A program made the translations under genes and the position numbers. A model generated the notes under the pieces. It was not told where the DNA came from and did no database searches. It saw only the letters and a program-made list of their open reading frames with translations. From the NCBI GenBank assembly GCA_001899635.1, contig MKVQ01000008.1, positions 132,320-196,319 of the forward strand: 64,000 bases of DNA, in the 5' to 3' direction. The stretch comes from Myxococcales bacterium 68-20 (lineage in GTDB: Bacteria > Myxococcota_A > Polyangia > Polyangiales > Polyangiaceae). Shown one piece after another: positions 1 to 9,163 of this stretch (position 1 is its first letter; the number at the start of each line of letters is the position of its first letter).

Positions 1-341
1 CACTGGCCGTTGACGCACGAATAGGTCGCGTTGAACCCCGAGGTCGGGCAAGCAAAGTCGCAGGCCCCGCAGTTGTTCACGTCCGAGAGCAGGTTCACAT
101 CGCACGGAAAGCGCGAGTTCGGGCACGTCCTCCTGCCGGAAGGGCACTTGTTCGTGGGGCAGTACGCGATGGGGCCGGCCTCCGCCTCGACGTCGGCATC
201 CGGCGCCGTGAACGACGGCACCTCGGACTCGTTGGCGATCGCGACGGTCAGGTCGCGTCCTCGACAGCCTCCGAAGAGCGCTGCAAGGGCTGGCAACATG
301 AGAGTGAGTGGTGCGCTGACGCGCACGATACGTCGAAGCAT
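1..341 (-). CDS. Cys-rich surface lipoprotein, N-terminal part (runs off window)
   Basis: The frame opens at an ATG at 339-341 and stays open to the window edge, so only about 113 residues are visible. The N-terminus is a signal peptide with a lipobox-like FGGC near residue 26, followed by a short acidic Asp/Glu/Ala linker. From about residue 60 it becomes Cys-rich, with CPTNKCPSGR, TCPNSRFPC and NNCGAC motifs. These align almost residue for residue with the first repeat of the lipoprotein at 55078-56220 (CATNECPVGR, TCPNNPFPC, NNCGECG). It lies about 90 bases downstream of the anti-sigma gene at 432-1214 on the same strand, which is the same gene order as in the right-hand cluster. The function of these NCGGCG-repeat proteins is unknown; export to the envelope is inferred from the signal. 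Confidence 0.8.
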   Translation of the reverse strand, partial: MLRRIVRVSAPLTLMLPALAALFGGCRGRDLTVAIANESEVPSFTAPDADVEAEAGPIAYCPTNKCPSGRRTCPNSRFPCDVNLLSDVNNCGACDFACPTSGFNATYSCVNGQ

Positions 342-431
342 CTCGAATGGCCTCCAACGAGGAGCTCGCAGGGACTGTGAACGAGCTCCCAGGATCTTTT
401 TGGGGGGCGAAGGTGGGCCGATGCGCTGTCG

Positions 432-1214
432 TCAGAGCGCGTGGCCGATGGCGATCTCGAGTCGGTCGCCGTAGGGCGTGCGCGGGAATTGGCTCACGAG
501 CGCGCGCGCACGGCGCAGTGCCTCGTCCCTCCGGCCGAGCCGTGAGAGCGCCTCGACGGCGATCACCTCACGCTCCTGGATGAACTCCCCGGATGGATAC
601 GCGCTCGCCTGCTCGCTCGTGATCGAGAGGGCTCGCGCTGGGTCCAAGGCGAGGGTAGCCCGCGCTCGCTGGAGGAGCTCGAGCTCGGATGCGGGCGTCG
701 GTCCCGCGGGCTCGATCGACGACGGCGCTCTCGGCGCACGGACGTTTCCTCCGGCCGGCGCCGCGACGGTCGTGGTGGGCGCTGCTGCGGACGGAAGCTG
801 ATCGACCGAGAGGGTGGGCGTCTCCGGATCGTCCAGAGGACGAGCGGCCGCCGGTTCCACCGGCGGCGCCGCCGTGTCCGTCGCGCCGTTTTCGCCAGAC
901 AGCGCCGCGATGGGACCACCGGTGGCGGTCTTGGAGTACGGCCGCTGCGTCACTTGCCACGAGACCGCCAGCCCTCCCGCGACGGCCAGCGCGACGAGAC
1001 CTCGCGTGTAGGTCGCGAAGCGAGGTCCGACTCGCGATTGAATCTGCGGCTCGGGAGGCAACGTCGAGAGTGCTCCCGCCGCCGCGAGGCGCTTCGCCAT
1101 CCGTTCCATGCTCGCGGGACCGGGCGCATCCTCTCGAATGGCGCGCAGCAAATCGCGCGCTTCGTCGGAGCCGTGCTCACCCATGCGCGGAGGCTCGAGG
1201 GGGTCGATGCTCAT
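432..1214 (-). CDS. Single-pass membrane protein with TPR-like C-terminus, probable anti-sigma factor
   Basis: This 260-residue protein overlaps the upstream ECF sigma gene by four bases (ATGA), the usual sign of a sigma/anti-sigma pair. Residues 1-70 are a cytoplasmic helical region containing RDLLRAIRED, with no HxxxCxxC zinc motif. One membrane segment spans about residues 72-88 (GLVALAVAGGLAVSW). A Pro/Ala-rich linker then leads to a TPR-like tail from about 170 (LLQRARATLALDPARAL, LGRRDEALRRARALV). The same layout is found in the protein at 54256-55041. The anti-sigma role is inferred from position and topology; no known anti-sigma domain can be recognised by eye. The periplasmic TPR could sense a partner protein. 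Confidence 0.75.
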   Translation of the reverse strand: MSIDPLEPPRMGEHGSDEARDLLRAIREDAPGPASMERMAKRLAAAGALSTLPPEPQIQSRVGPRFATYTRGLVALAVAGGLAVSWQVTQRPYSKTATGGPIAALSGENGATDTAAPPVEPAAARPLDDPETPTLSVDQLPSAAAPTTTVAAPAGGNVRAPRAPSSIEPAGPTPASELELLQRARATLALDPARALSITSEQASAYPSGEFIQEREVIAVEALSRLGRRDEALRRARALVSQFPRTPYGDRLEIAIGHAL

Positions 1215-1750
1215 TTCTTCTCCTCGAGAGCTCGCGCGATCTCACGGCGCGCTGCATAGAGGCGCGTATACGCGGTCTGGAGCGGGCACTGGACGGACTC
1301 GGCAACTTCGCGCATCGACATTTCTTCGACTTCGTAAAGAAGGAGAACGGCTCTCTTGTCCTCGTCGAGCGACTGGAGGACTCGGTTGAGAAAGCCGAGC
1401 TCGGCGCGCTCCGAGGAATCGTGTCGATCTTGACCTTCAGGCAACGTCTCGAACGGATGCTCGAGACGGCGATGGGCCTGCCGTCTGTATGCAGCCGCGC
1501 AGCGGCGCGCGATTCCGTAGAGCCACGGTCGGGGCTGCTGTCCGTCCCACTGCGCCAGCCGGCGATGCGCTACCAGGAAGACCTCCTGCGTCTGGTCCTC
1601 GAGATCCACCGGCGCCACCCCGAAGTGCCGGAGGGTGCGCCAGACGAAGCCGGCGTAGGTGGAGAAGAGCGCGTCGACCGTCATCGGGGCGTGCACGGCG
1701 TCGCAGGTCGCTTCCTGCAGGGGGACGCCGTGGACGAGCGAAGCTTGCAC
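1211..1750 (-). CDS. ECF-type RNA polymerase sigma factor
   Basis: A two-domain sigma-70 family protein of 179 residues. Region 2 contains VDLEDQTQEVFLVAHRRL, the usual DxxQEVF core-binding motif, followed by PWLYGIARR. Region 4 contains LDEDKRAVLLLYEVEEMSM and a helix-turn-helix (MREVAESVQCPLQTAYTRL). There is no region 1 or 3, as expected for the extracytoplasmic function group. The frame opens at a GTG at 1750; an internal ATG at 1684, giving 157 residues, is an equally good start because region 2 begins just after it. The gene overlaps its presumed anti-sigma gene and lies 60 bases downstream of the barrel gene at 1811-2866, so the four genes may be co-transcribed. Confidence 0.9.
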   Translation of the reverse strand: MQASLVHGVPLQEATCDAVHAPMTVDALFSTYAGFVWRTLRHFGVAPVDLEDQTQEVFLVAHRRLAQWDGQQPRPWLYGIARRCAAAYRRQAHRRLEHPFETLPEGQDRHDSSERAELGFLNRVLQSLDEDKRAVLLLYEVEEMSMREVAESVQCPLQTAYTRLYAARREIARALEEKK

Positions 1751-1810
1751 GGAGAAGAGTAATGCTTCGCCCCCTTCATTTTTCTTGGGAGGCCGAGCAT
1801 TCCATGTCGT

Positions 1811-2866
1811 TTATCGAAAGTCGTAGGCGAGCCCCAGCGCGAACCGCACGGCGACGGGGCTCGGCTCATGGATGAAGTGTCGCGTGTCACCTTGGAGCAC
1901 GTGGAAGCGGTCTCGGCGTAGGATGAGCTCGGCGTCGAGAAGGCCCTCCAGAACGACCGACGGGCCGAGCTTGGCGCGCGCGAGCACGCCGGGACCGACC
2001 GAGCCCACGACGCGCGACTCGTCTTGGGCAGCGGCGAACCCCACGGCGGAGTGATGGATGACGCCCGCGCGTCCTCCGACCGTCGGGATGAGCTCGAAGT
2101 CCTTCGTGCGCGCCGCCGACAGGCCCGCTCGGACAGCGGCGCTGACGAGCTGAAAGCCCACGTTTCCACCAGCCGCGTGCGTGGAGCCACCGTCTTCGAA
2201 GCTCGCGTCGAGCCTGAACAGGAGCGGCGACCGCGGCCAGTACGAGGCATGGATCCCGGCGCCGAGGCCCAGCCGCGGCAGGAAGCCGGTCGATGCCATC
2301 CCGGCGGCGCCGACCGACAGCCGATGCGGAGGTGGCGGCTCCGGCGGCGTGACCTCCGTACGCCGGGCGGCGGGCGGGCGCGGGGCACGTGCCGGGGATG
2401 CCTGGCCCGGAGGCGGTCCCTCTGCGGGCTCGCCTCGCTCGTCGGGCTGCGCGACGCGCGGGCGCGCAACCGCGATCATCATCGCGAGCACCACTGAGGC
2501 AGGAGTCAGGATCTCCCTGCACTCGTGCTGGTCGACGCGCACGATGCGTTCGCCCATGGAACGGCGGCGGGCAGTGTCCTCGAGGACGAGCGTGACGACG
2601 AACCCGTCGTCGGCGGCGCTCACGGTGCCTTGGACGAGGAGCTCCGGCGGGCCTTCGGAGCGGGACTCCCCGAGGTGCGCGTAGGTCGCGTCGACGATCT
2701 CCTCACGCGACGGACACTCTTCCGGGGCGGACCACGTGAGCTCGAACGCCGCGCCGCTCGCCGCTGTTGGCCACGTCACGACGGCTATCCCGGCCGCGGT
2801 CGCGAGCGCACACGCTCGAGCGCGTGAGCTGATTCGCCTGCCGAGCAATCGAAGACGCCGAGGCAC
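1811..2866 (-). CDS. Exported protein with N-terminal alpha/beta domain and C-terminal outer-membrane barrel-like domain
   Basis: I chose the GTG at 2866 because it gives a clean signal peptide (LATAAGIAVVTWPTAASGA) and excludes an upstream stretch that lies opposite another gene. The protein has 351 residues. After the signal comes a domain of about 110 residues (WSAPEECPSREEIV ... VDQHECREILTPASVVLAMM). A Pro/Arg-rich linker follows, then about 190 residues of alternating hydrophobic strands and Gly-rich turns (RLSVGAAGMASTGF ... FALGLAYDFR) typical of a small outer-membrane barrel. The protein beside the other sigma factor (52428-53585) has the same three-part layout with little obvious sequence identity. 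Co-directional with the sigma gene. No enzymatic motif is visible; a link to the sigma system is inferred from context. Confidence 0.7.
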   Translation of the reverse strand: MPRRLRLLGRRISSRARACALATAAGIAVVTWPTAASGAAFELTWSAPEECPSREEIVDATYAHLGESRSEGPPELLVQGTVSAADDGFVVTLVLEDTARRRSMGERIVRVDQHECREILTPASVVLAMMIAVARPRVAQPDERGEPAEGPPPGQASPARAPRPPAARRTEVTPPEPPPPHRLSVGAAGMASTGFLPRLGLGAGIHASYWPRSPLLFRLDASFEDGGSTHAAGGNVGFQLVSAAVRAGLSAARTKDFELIPTVGGRAGVIHHSAVGFAAAQDESRVVGSVGPGVLARAKLGPSVVLEGLLDAELILRRDRFHVLQGDTRHFIHEPSPVAVRFALGLAYDFR

Positions 2867-2952
2867 GAGTCGACTCTCGTCTACGATAGATGGCGACCGG
2901 GCCGTGCGGGGCGGAAACAGCCGTCGACGACGGCTGAGCTCGGGCCCCGAGG

Positions 2953-4671
2953 CTACCCCGCGTCGGAGAGGCGCTTCACTTCGAGCTCGAGGATGCGGCG
3001 CACGATGGCGATCGCGCACGCGTACGTCGAGTCGACGCCGAAGAAGCTGAGGCTCTTCGAGAGGAGCGACTGCCGGCGGGAGTAGGGCGTATCCGAGGCG
3101 TAGTGGACGATGCCCACGTCGAACGGCGTGTGCGCCGAGAGGTGGACGATCTCGTCGGTCGGTACGCGCTTCGGGTTCACGAGCTCGTAGACGCCGCCGA
3201 GGAAGGGGCCGGCCTCCATCTCGAGCACGGTGTAGCCGCTCGAGTAGAACGCATCCATGTACTCCTTGCTCTGGAGGAACGCGCTCCGCACGGTGACGGC
3301 CTTCTGGTTGTCGAAGACGCTGCCGTGGCGGAGCCAGGGCGCGATGTCTCGAGCGGTGAAAGCGTTCCGCAGGAGGAAGGTGTTGCGCGAGTGCTCGTCG
3401 TAGACGACGCCGCTGAGCATCACGTCGCCGACGCGCCCGTTGAGCGTCGCCGCTTTGCCCATGACGTAGATGCCGCGGAGATCGCCGACGCCTTGCCCCA
3501 CGCGCGAGAGCAGGTGGTAGGCCGCCATCCCGAGCGGGTAGTCGATGTTGAGGATGACCGCGTCGCTCTCCACGAGGCGCTCGATGCCGGGGATCCGGAG
3601 CCGGGGATCGATGAGCTTCGGATCGATCTCGCCGAGCTTCGCGATCTGCGCGTCGACGTCGATGTGCCCCGGCTCCGAGAGGTGCACGAGGCCCTGCGCG
3701 GCCTCGAACGCGCGCACCTCGTTCATCTTCTTCGTGTCCTTGGCGGCGTGGATGTAGCCGCGGAGGAGGTAGTAGAGGAGGGGAGCGAGCTCGGTCGGGT
3801 CGCCGGTCCTCGCGGCGCGGTCGACTTCGGGCCCGAGGCCCTCGGGGTCCTCGCGTCGCGCCCAGCTCACGATCTCGTCGGTGTGACTCTGCGCGTAGCC
3901 GCCGACCAGGTTGGCGATCGCGTGGGTGTTCGACGAGATGAAGTAGACGGGCGGCCTTCGCGGCTCGGTCTTGCGGATGTACGACGGCTCGATGCCGCCC
4001 CACCAGCGCTGCGCTGCGCGCTGGTACTGCGAGTGCGACGCCGCCAGCATCCGGATCTTCAGATCGGAGCGCTTCTCGAAGAGCGCCCTCGAGCCGCGCT
4101 CGAGGCGCTTCGGACCGATCGCGTCGATGAGCTTCTGCGCGTCGTCGACGCTGACGCCGAGCGCGCTCGCGAGCGCGACCGCGTCCTTCGCCGTCTCGTG
4201 GAGTGCCTCTGCCGACTCGCATGCACGGCGGAGGCGCTCGTGCATCTTGTTCCACTCGATCTGGTAGGCGGTGAGGATCGGCACCAGGTCGTCGATGTCG
4301 CTCGCGCTCGCGATGAAGACGCCGAGCTGGCGCCCGCCGTCGTAGCGGAGCGGGCGGCGGCGGCCGCGCGTCTTCACGATCTTCCATTCGCGGACGTCGT
4401 AGCCGGCCGCTTCGAAGAGCTCGTGGGACTGACCGAGGATGACGTGCTCGACGTCGAGCATCTCGTCCGGCAAGCGCGCGGCCGCGTATGCGAAGGCCGA
4501 CAGATCCGGCACGTCCGACAAGGCGCCGAGATGGAGGCTCGAACCGCTGAAGGCGTGCGCCTCCTCGAACGCTCGGACGCGGACCTCGCCGGTCGATCGC
4601 AGGAGCGAGTAGTAGGTCGTTACGTAGAGGCTGATTTCCTCGGACTCGGGCTCGGGCGGGCGGCGATCCAT
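2953..4671 (-). CDS. Conserved protein of unknown function, nucleoside-phosphorylase-like C-terminal half
   Basis: The protein has 572 residues from the ATG at 4671; the frame extends further upstream, but that part has no protein-like composition. No signal peptide or membrane segment is visible, so it is probably cytoplasmic. The N-terminal half is mostly helical with a conserved SHSQYQRAAQRWWGG block. The C-terminal third contains LRGIYVMGKAATLNGRVGD and GYTVLEMEAGPFLGGVYEL, which recall the phosphate-site and substrate-site motifs of purine-nucleoside-phosphorylase-fold enzymes. It may belong to a family listed as DUF6909, but I could not check. It is followed about 80 bases upstream by another unknown protein on the same strand. 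No specific reaction can be assigned. Confidence 0.8.
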   Translation of the reverse strand: MDRRPPEPESEEISLYVTTYYSLLRSTGEVRVRAFEEAHAFSGSSLHLGALSDVPDLSAFAYAAARLPDEMLDVEHVILGQSHELFEAAGYDVREWKIVKTRGRRRPLRYDGGRQLGVFIASASDIDDLVPILTAYQIEWNKMHERLRRACESAEALHETAKDAVALASALGVSVDDAQKLIDAIGPKRLERGSRALFEKRSDLKIRMLAASHSQYQRAAQRWWGGIEPSYIRKTEPRRPPVYFISSNTHAIANLVGGYAQSHTDEIVSWARREDPEGLGPEVDRAARTGDPTELAPLLYYLLRGYIHAAKDTKKMNEVRAFEAAQGLVHLSEPGHIDVDAQIAKLGEIDPKLIDPRLRIPGIERLVESDAVILNIDYPLGMAAYHLLSRVGQGVGDLRGIYVMGKAATLNGRVGDVMLSGVVYDEHSRNTFLLRNAFTARDIAPWLRHGSVFDNQKAVTVRSAFLQSKEYMDAFYSSGYTVLEMEAGPFLGGVYELVNPKRVPTDEIVHLSAHTPFDVGIVHYASDTPYSRRQSLLSKSLSFFGVDSTYACAIAIVRRILELEVKRLSDAG

Positions 4672-4750
4672 TGCTGACGGCGCAGCATACAGGATCGCTC
4701 GCCTTCGCGGGCTCGCCCTTCTTTGCCGCAGTCTCGAGTCGTGGTCGGGC

Positions 4751-5677
4751 TCAGGACTCCGAGAGCGCCTCGTCGACGAGCGCTCGCGCCTCCGCGAGGC
4801 GACGTCGCTCTTCCTCCGAGCGCTCGCGCGGGCGCACGCTGATCGGGCCGATCTCATCCTTCTTCTTCCCCGCGAAGAAGCGGGAGAAGAGGCCCTTTTT
4901 CTCCTCGAACGAGAACACGCCGTCCTCGAGCGTTTCCGGCCGCTCCGCGAGCGCTTCGACCAACGAGGGCTGCCCGTCGACCCACGAGAGCGCAGCGTCG
5001 AAGGCTTCCTTCTGCGTGACCTCGAGGTGCTTGCGCACCACGCCGGGCTTCTTGTTCGCCGCCCGAACGAAGAGCGCGAGCGCGAGCGAGATCTCCTCGA
5101 GCCCGAGGAAGGTCGCCTGGTGGCGCTTCATTCCTCCGCAGCCCTTCTTGTAGACGCAGGCGCCGTTGAGGAGCAGAAGCCCCATCCCCGACGCGACGGC
5201 GGTGAGCTCGCTGAGCGCGCCCTCGTCGCGAGGATCGACCTCCTCGTCCGCCTCGAACATCACGATACGCCCCGCGGCGCGCGCGAGCGCCGTGGTCAGG
5301 ATCGCCGGATCGGAGACGTCCTGCACGTGGACGAGCGCGGCGTAGCCCGTCTCCGTCTCCACGGCGCCGCCGCGCGCGATCTCCTTCAGGCCGCCGGTGC
5401 CGCACGCTCCCGAGCCGCAGCCGCCTCCGCTCACCTCACCGTCGGGCTGGATGAAGCCGAGGCCGACATCGAGGTCCTCCGAGAGCGGCGCATAGCCGAG
5501 CATGCGTCGGAGGAGGCGCTCGATGCCCTCCGGATCGAGCGTGAACTCGTCGGGGAAGTAGTCCCCGTTCGGCTCGACGAGATCGGGCTCGGCGAATGCC
5601 TCTCCATATGCGGCGCGCAGGTGCGCGAGGTGAGCGACGATCCCCCGGATCTGGTCTTCGGTGAGCGAGAGCTCCAT
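4751..5677 (-). CDS. Conserved hypothetical cytoplasmic protein
   Basis: 308 residues from the ATG at 5677 (MELSLTEDQIRG); a longer frame exists but overlaps the divergent gene at 5725. The N-terminal 60 residues are helical. A Gly/Cys cluster follows at about 82-97 (GGGCGSGACGTGG), then an alpha/beta core with GCGGMKRHQ and a charged C-terminal helix. There is no signal peptide and no membrane span. The GGGCGSGACG cluster and the later CVYKKGCGG could bind a metal, but no family was recognised. It is divergent from the phosphatase-fold gene with only about 47 bases between starts, so the two probably share a promoter region. Confidence 0.75.
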   Translation of the reverse strand: MELSLTEDQIRGIVAHLAHLRAAYGEAFAEPDLVEPNGDYFPDEFTLDPEGIERLLRRMLGYAPLSEDLDVGLGFIQPDGEVSGGGCGSGACGTGGLKEIARGGAVETETGYAALVHVQDVSDPAILTTALARAAGRIVMFEADEEVDPRDEGALSELTAVASGMGLLLLNGACVYKKGCGGMKRHQATFLGLEEISLALALFVRAANKKPGVVRKHLEVTQKEAFDAALSWVDGQPSLVEALAERPETLEDGVFSFEEKKGLFSRFFAGKKKDEIGPISVRPRERSEEERRRLAEARALVDEALSES

Positions 5678-5724
5678 CGGCTCAGGATAGCGCAAGCGGC
5701 GGACCAGGCTAGGATGGCGAGCGT

Positions 5725-6645
5725 ATGGCACTCCGCATCGCGACCTTCAACCTCAAGGATTTCTTCGCTGCGCGGCGGGATGAGGAGCGCGGCGTGATCG
5801 AAGCCAAGCTCTCGAACGTCGCGGAGAGCCTTCGCCGCGCCGGTGCGGACATCGTCGCACTCCAGGAGGTCGGCTCGCTGCCCTTGCTCGATCGGCTCGT
5901 GAAGGCGGTCCCAGAGCTCGGCTATGGCGCCCCGGTGGTCGGGTCCGAGGACCGTCGCGGGATCCGCAACGCCATCCTCTCGCGCCTCCCGGTCCAGTGG
6001 TCCCAGGTGCACCAGCCGAAGGTGCTCCCGTTCCCGCCCTTCGTCGAGGGCGACCCGGAGCCGTTCCCGGGGCGCATCCCGCTCCGGCGTGGCATCGTCC
6101 ACGTGCGCGTCGAGGCGCAGGGCCTCGCCGAGGTCGACGTGCTCACGGCGCACTTCAAGTCGAACCTCCCCGCGCGCCTGAAGACGAAAGACGGCGTCGA
6201 GGTCCCGGACAAGACGCCCCTCGCCATTGGCGAATCGGCGGTGCGGAGCCTCGTTCAGCGCGCCGCCGAGGCCCTCTACGTGCGGAGCCTCGTCGACGAC
6301 CTCTTCGCTCGTTCGCCCGACCACGCCATCTGCGTGCTCGGCGACCTCAACGACACGCTCGAGTCGATGCCGGTGCGCCTCGTTCGCGGGATCGACACCA
6401 CGAGCAAGCACTACCTGCGCGCGGCGGCCGAGTCGCTCCCGGAGGAGGGACGCTACTCGTGCTTCCACGGCGGCGAGCGCATCCTCATCGATCACGTCCT
6501 CCTCAGCGAGCGGCTGCACCGCGCGCTACGGCACTTCGAGATCCACAACGAGAACGTCCGCTACCACGGCCCCCACGTGGACGACACGCCGCTCACGGAG
6601 GACAGCGATCACGCTCTCTGCGTCGTCGAGCTCGACGACACCTGA
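5725..6645 (+). CDS. Endonuclease/exonuclease/phosphatase (EEP) family protein
   Basis: 306 residues with the complete EEP (DNase I-like) signature. It has RIATFNLKDF at the N-terminus, ADIVALQEVG carrying the metal-binding glutamate, LTAHFKSN in the middle, CVLGDLNDT with the catalytic Asp/Asn, IDHVLLS, and a final SDHALCVVEL histidine. Family members hydrolyse phosphodiester or phosphomonoester bonds in nucleic acids, inositol phosphates or sphingomyelin, and the substrate cannot be told from sequence alone. There is no signal peptide, which suggests a cytoplasmic enzyme. It converges with the metallophosphoesterase gene at 6659, only 13 bases away. Confidence 0.9.
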   Translation: MALRIATFNLKDFFAARRDEERGVIEAKLSNVAESLRRAGADIVALQEVGSLPLLDRLVKAVPELGYGAPVVGSEDRRGIRNAILSRLPVQWSQVHQPKVLPFPPFVEGDPEPFPGRIPLRRGIVHVRVEAQGLAEVDVLTAHFKSNLPARLKTKDGVEVPDKTPLAIGESAVRSLVQRAAEALYVRSLVDDLFARSPDHAICVLGDLNDTLESMPVRLVRGIDTTSKHYLRAAAESLPEEGRYSCFHGGERILIDHVLLSERLHRALRHFEIHNENVRYHGPHVDDTPLTEDSDHALCVVELDDT

Positions 6646-6658
6646 GCCGCCCCGCGCG

Positions 6659-9163
6659 TTACCAGTCGAAGAGCTTCTCGACCGGGTTCTGCGGATCGTG
6701 CGGGCGAAGGCGCGCCGTCCGATCGATGTCGATCGATCCGACGGTGTCGAACTTCGACGCTCCGACGTTGGCGAAGAACTTCGCGCGATTGATCTGCGGG
6801 TGGTCGATGCCGCGCGCGTCGGTCTTCTTGTCGAGGAAGAGGACACTGAAGCCGAACGCGTTCTTACCGCTCGAGTAGGTCTGGCTCGAGAGATCGGCAG
6901 CCGAGACGAGGCGGAGCACGACGAGCTCGCGTGGGCCGGTGGGCGCCGAGAGCGTCCGCTGCCAGCCGGCGACCGACCTCTCGTACTGGTGGACGAAGCT
7001 CGCGAAGCTCTCCTCGATCGGGTCGATCCGGAGCGCCTGCTGGTCGTAGTCGGTGAACCGCGGGCTTTCGCCCTGGAGCACCGAGAAGCCGCGCAGCGGG
7101 TTCTGGACCTCGAGGGTGGCGAACTTCTGCGCTGCATCGCCGCCGATCGGGAAGTGCCCGGGGATCAGCTCCTCTCCGTCCTGCAGGACCTCGAGGGCGT
7201 TGTAGTGAGTGTGGCCGAGGAGGAGCGTGCGAGCTCGCTCGCTCGCAGCGAGGCGCTTCATCAGCTCGATCCCGCTCGCGAAGGGCTCGGCGGCGCCGCA
7301 GGTGAAGTCGGCCTTCCGCTCGCCCCATCCACAGTCGAACTCGGGGTCGGGCCGCATCCACTCCTGCAGCCCGTCGTGGACGCACTTCTCGTTCTGATCG
7401 CGTCCGAGCGCCCAGGTGGGGAGCTTGCACACCGCCGGGTTCCAGACCTCGCTGACGAGGTAGTTGATCGCGCTCTGGTAGACGCTCCGGTACTCGAGCT
7501 GCTCGAAGTAGTAGCCGAGGTCCTTGCCCTGGTGCCCGCCGCGCGGGTCGTGATGAGCGAGGACGATGAGGTCGCTGCCGTCCGTCCTCGCACGGAGAAT
7601 CTCGCGATCGAGCCACTCCATCTGGACGTCGCTCATGCCGCCGCCGTAGTTGACGGTGTACATGCCCCAGCCCGAGCGGCGGTGCTGGCGGAGCTCGAAG
7701 CTGTTGAGCGAGACGTAGAAGCTCTTGCCGAACTTGTGCGAGTAGTAGAGCGGCCCGTACGTCTTCTGCCACTGGTAGAAGCCGTCGTAGAGGACGTAGT
7801 TGCGGTCTTCGCGCGGGATCTCTTTCCAGCTGTCGAAGCCCGGAGTGCTACCGGCGACCGTACGGGCGAAGCCGCCGGTGAAGATGTCGCGATGGATGCC
7901 GCCGAGGCGGTCGGTGGCCGCCGTCTTCTGGAGGTAGCTCTCGTAGGCCGCCATCTTGAAGTCAGGCCACGCCTTCGGGCTCGCCTCGGTGATGACCTCC
8001 TTCAGGCTCTCGCCGAGGCCGGTGTCGAGGCCCTTCACCGCGCTCGGGACGTGGCCCGTGGCGACGTAGCCGTCGTGGTTTCCGGTCGTCAGGAAGATCG
8101 GCAGCGGGAGGAACTTGAGGAGGGAGACGATCGACTTCGCTTCCTCCTCGTACGTCCAGGCAACCTTGCGCTGGCGGAGGCTCCCCGGTGAGCCGCCGTT
8201 GTGGAGGTCGCCGTTGAACGTGATGAAGGAGGCGCTCCGGATCGCCGGATCGGTGGTCGTGTTGAGGTACTGGACCAGCTCGTCGAGCTTCTCCTTCGTC
8301 ATCCCGTCGTAGGTGGAGCCGACGGAGACCTGCGTATCGGTCACGTTGACGACCGCGTGCTCGTCCGGCTCGCGGTCGAAGACGCGGACGGCGTTGTACT
8401 GGTACTCGTAGACGGGCGGCGCGCCCGAGGACGGCCGGTAGAGCTCGTCTTCCTTCTTCACCTCGAAGCGGAGGTCGTAGAGTCCCGCCGGAGCCTTCGC
8501 CATGGCGCCCTGCCGGAAGACGAAGCGCAGCGTCCGTCGCTTCTTGAAGACGGCGGGCATGTCGTCGGGCTCGGGGTTGACGAAGACCTCGTTGGGGTAG
8601 ATGCGAACGACGTCGGTGCCCTTGCCGCTCGAGATCGCCTTGTTCGACTCCGTGTTTGGCTGGCGTGCGCTGCGCGGGATGAGGAAGAAGCCGAAGCCGG
8701 TCGACGGATCGTTCGGGACTACGAGCTTCGAGAGGTGCGAGCCGGCGACGGGCTCGATCTTCGCGCCGAGATGCGCGAAGGCGGCGTCCTCGATGCGAAG
8801 AACGATGACCAGCTCGTCCTTCGCGTCGCTCTTCGTATAGAGGTTCGGGTTGCCGAGCGTCGGGTAGACGAGACGATCGATCATGACGTGCCCGTCGATC
8901 GCGTACGGCATGATCTGCTCGTTCTCGGACGCGTCGGCATAGAAGACGTTCGGCAGGTACGTCTCGCCCTTGTTCGAGACGACCTCCCACGGCTTCTCCG
9001 TGAGCTTCCGCGCGATCTCGGCGGGATCCTCTCCGGGCGCACCCGGTTCGGTGGCCCCTACCGGCGGCGCGTCCGAGTCCGGCTTCCGGGCTTCACCGGT
9101 GTCCGAGCCACATGCGACGAGCAACGCGAAGCTCGCGCTGGCAATGAGCCACCGACCCATCAT
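6659..9163 (-). CDS. Calcineurin-like metallophosphoesterase lipoprotein
   Basis: About 834 residues starting at tandem ATGs (9163/9160). The start is fixed by a lipoprotein signal, IASASFALLVACGS, whose LVAC lipobox predicts attachment to the outer or inner membrane. Dimetal phosphoesterase motifs appear in order: FNGDLHNGG, LTTGNHDGY, VLAHHDPRGGH and LLLGHTHYN. The N-terminal 300 residues form a separate domain of beta-strand character. The protein is much longer than most calcineurin-fold phosphatases (250-400 residues), and long insertions separate the motifs. The likely role is hydrolysis of an extracellular phosphoester. It is divergent from the TPR gene at 9322. Confidence 0.9.
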   Translation of the reverse strand: MMGRWLIASASFALLVACGSDTGEARKPDSDAPPVGATEPGAPGEDPAEIARKLTEKPWEVVSNKGETYLPNVFYADASENEQIMPYAIDGHVMIDRLVYPTLGNPNLYTKSDAKDELVIVLRIEDAAFAHLGAKIEPVAGSHLSKLVVPNDPSTGFGFFLIPRSARQPNTESNKAISSGKGTDVVRIYPNEVFVNPEPDDMPAVFKKRRTLRFVFRQGAMAKAPAGLYDLRFEVKKEDELYRPSSGAPPVYEYQYNAVRVFDREPDEHAVVNVTDTQVSVGSTYDGMTKEKLDELVQYLNTTTDPAIRSASFITFNGDLHNGGSPGSLRQRKVAWTYEEEAKSIVSLLKFLPLPIFLTTGNHDGYVATGHVPSAVKGLDTGLGESLKEVITEASPKAWPDFKMAAYESYLQKTAATDRLGGIHRDIFTGGFARTVAGSTPGFDSWKEIPREDRNYVLYDGFYQWQKTYGPLYYSHKFGKSFYVSLNSFELRQHRRSGWGMYTVNYGGGMSDVQMEWLDREILRARTDGSDLIVLAHHDPRGGHQGKDLGYYFEQLEYRSVYQSAINYLVSEVWNPAVCKLPTWALGRDQNEKCVHDGLQEWMRPDPEFDCGWGERKADFTCGAAEPFASGIELMKRLAASERARTLLLGHTHYNALEVLQDGEELIPGHFPIGGDAAQKFATLEVQNPLRGFSVLQGESPRFTDYDQQALRIDPIEESFASFVHQYERSVAGWQRTLSAPTGPRELVVLRLVSAADLSSQTYSSGKNAFGFSVLFLDKKTDARGIDHPQINRAKFFANVGASKFDTVGSIDIDRTARLRPHDPQNPVEKLFDW

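Noticed and set aside
3103..4677. A 524-codon plus-strand frame opposite the phosphorylase-like protein.
   Set aside because: Low-complexity charged composition; the minus-strand frame has structured motifs and a better start.
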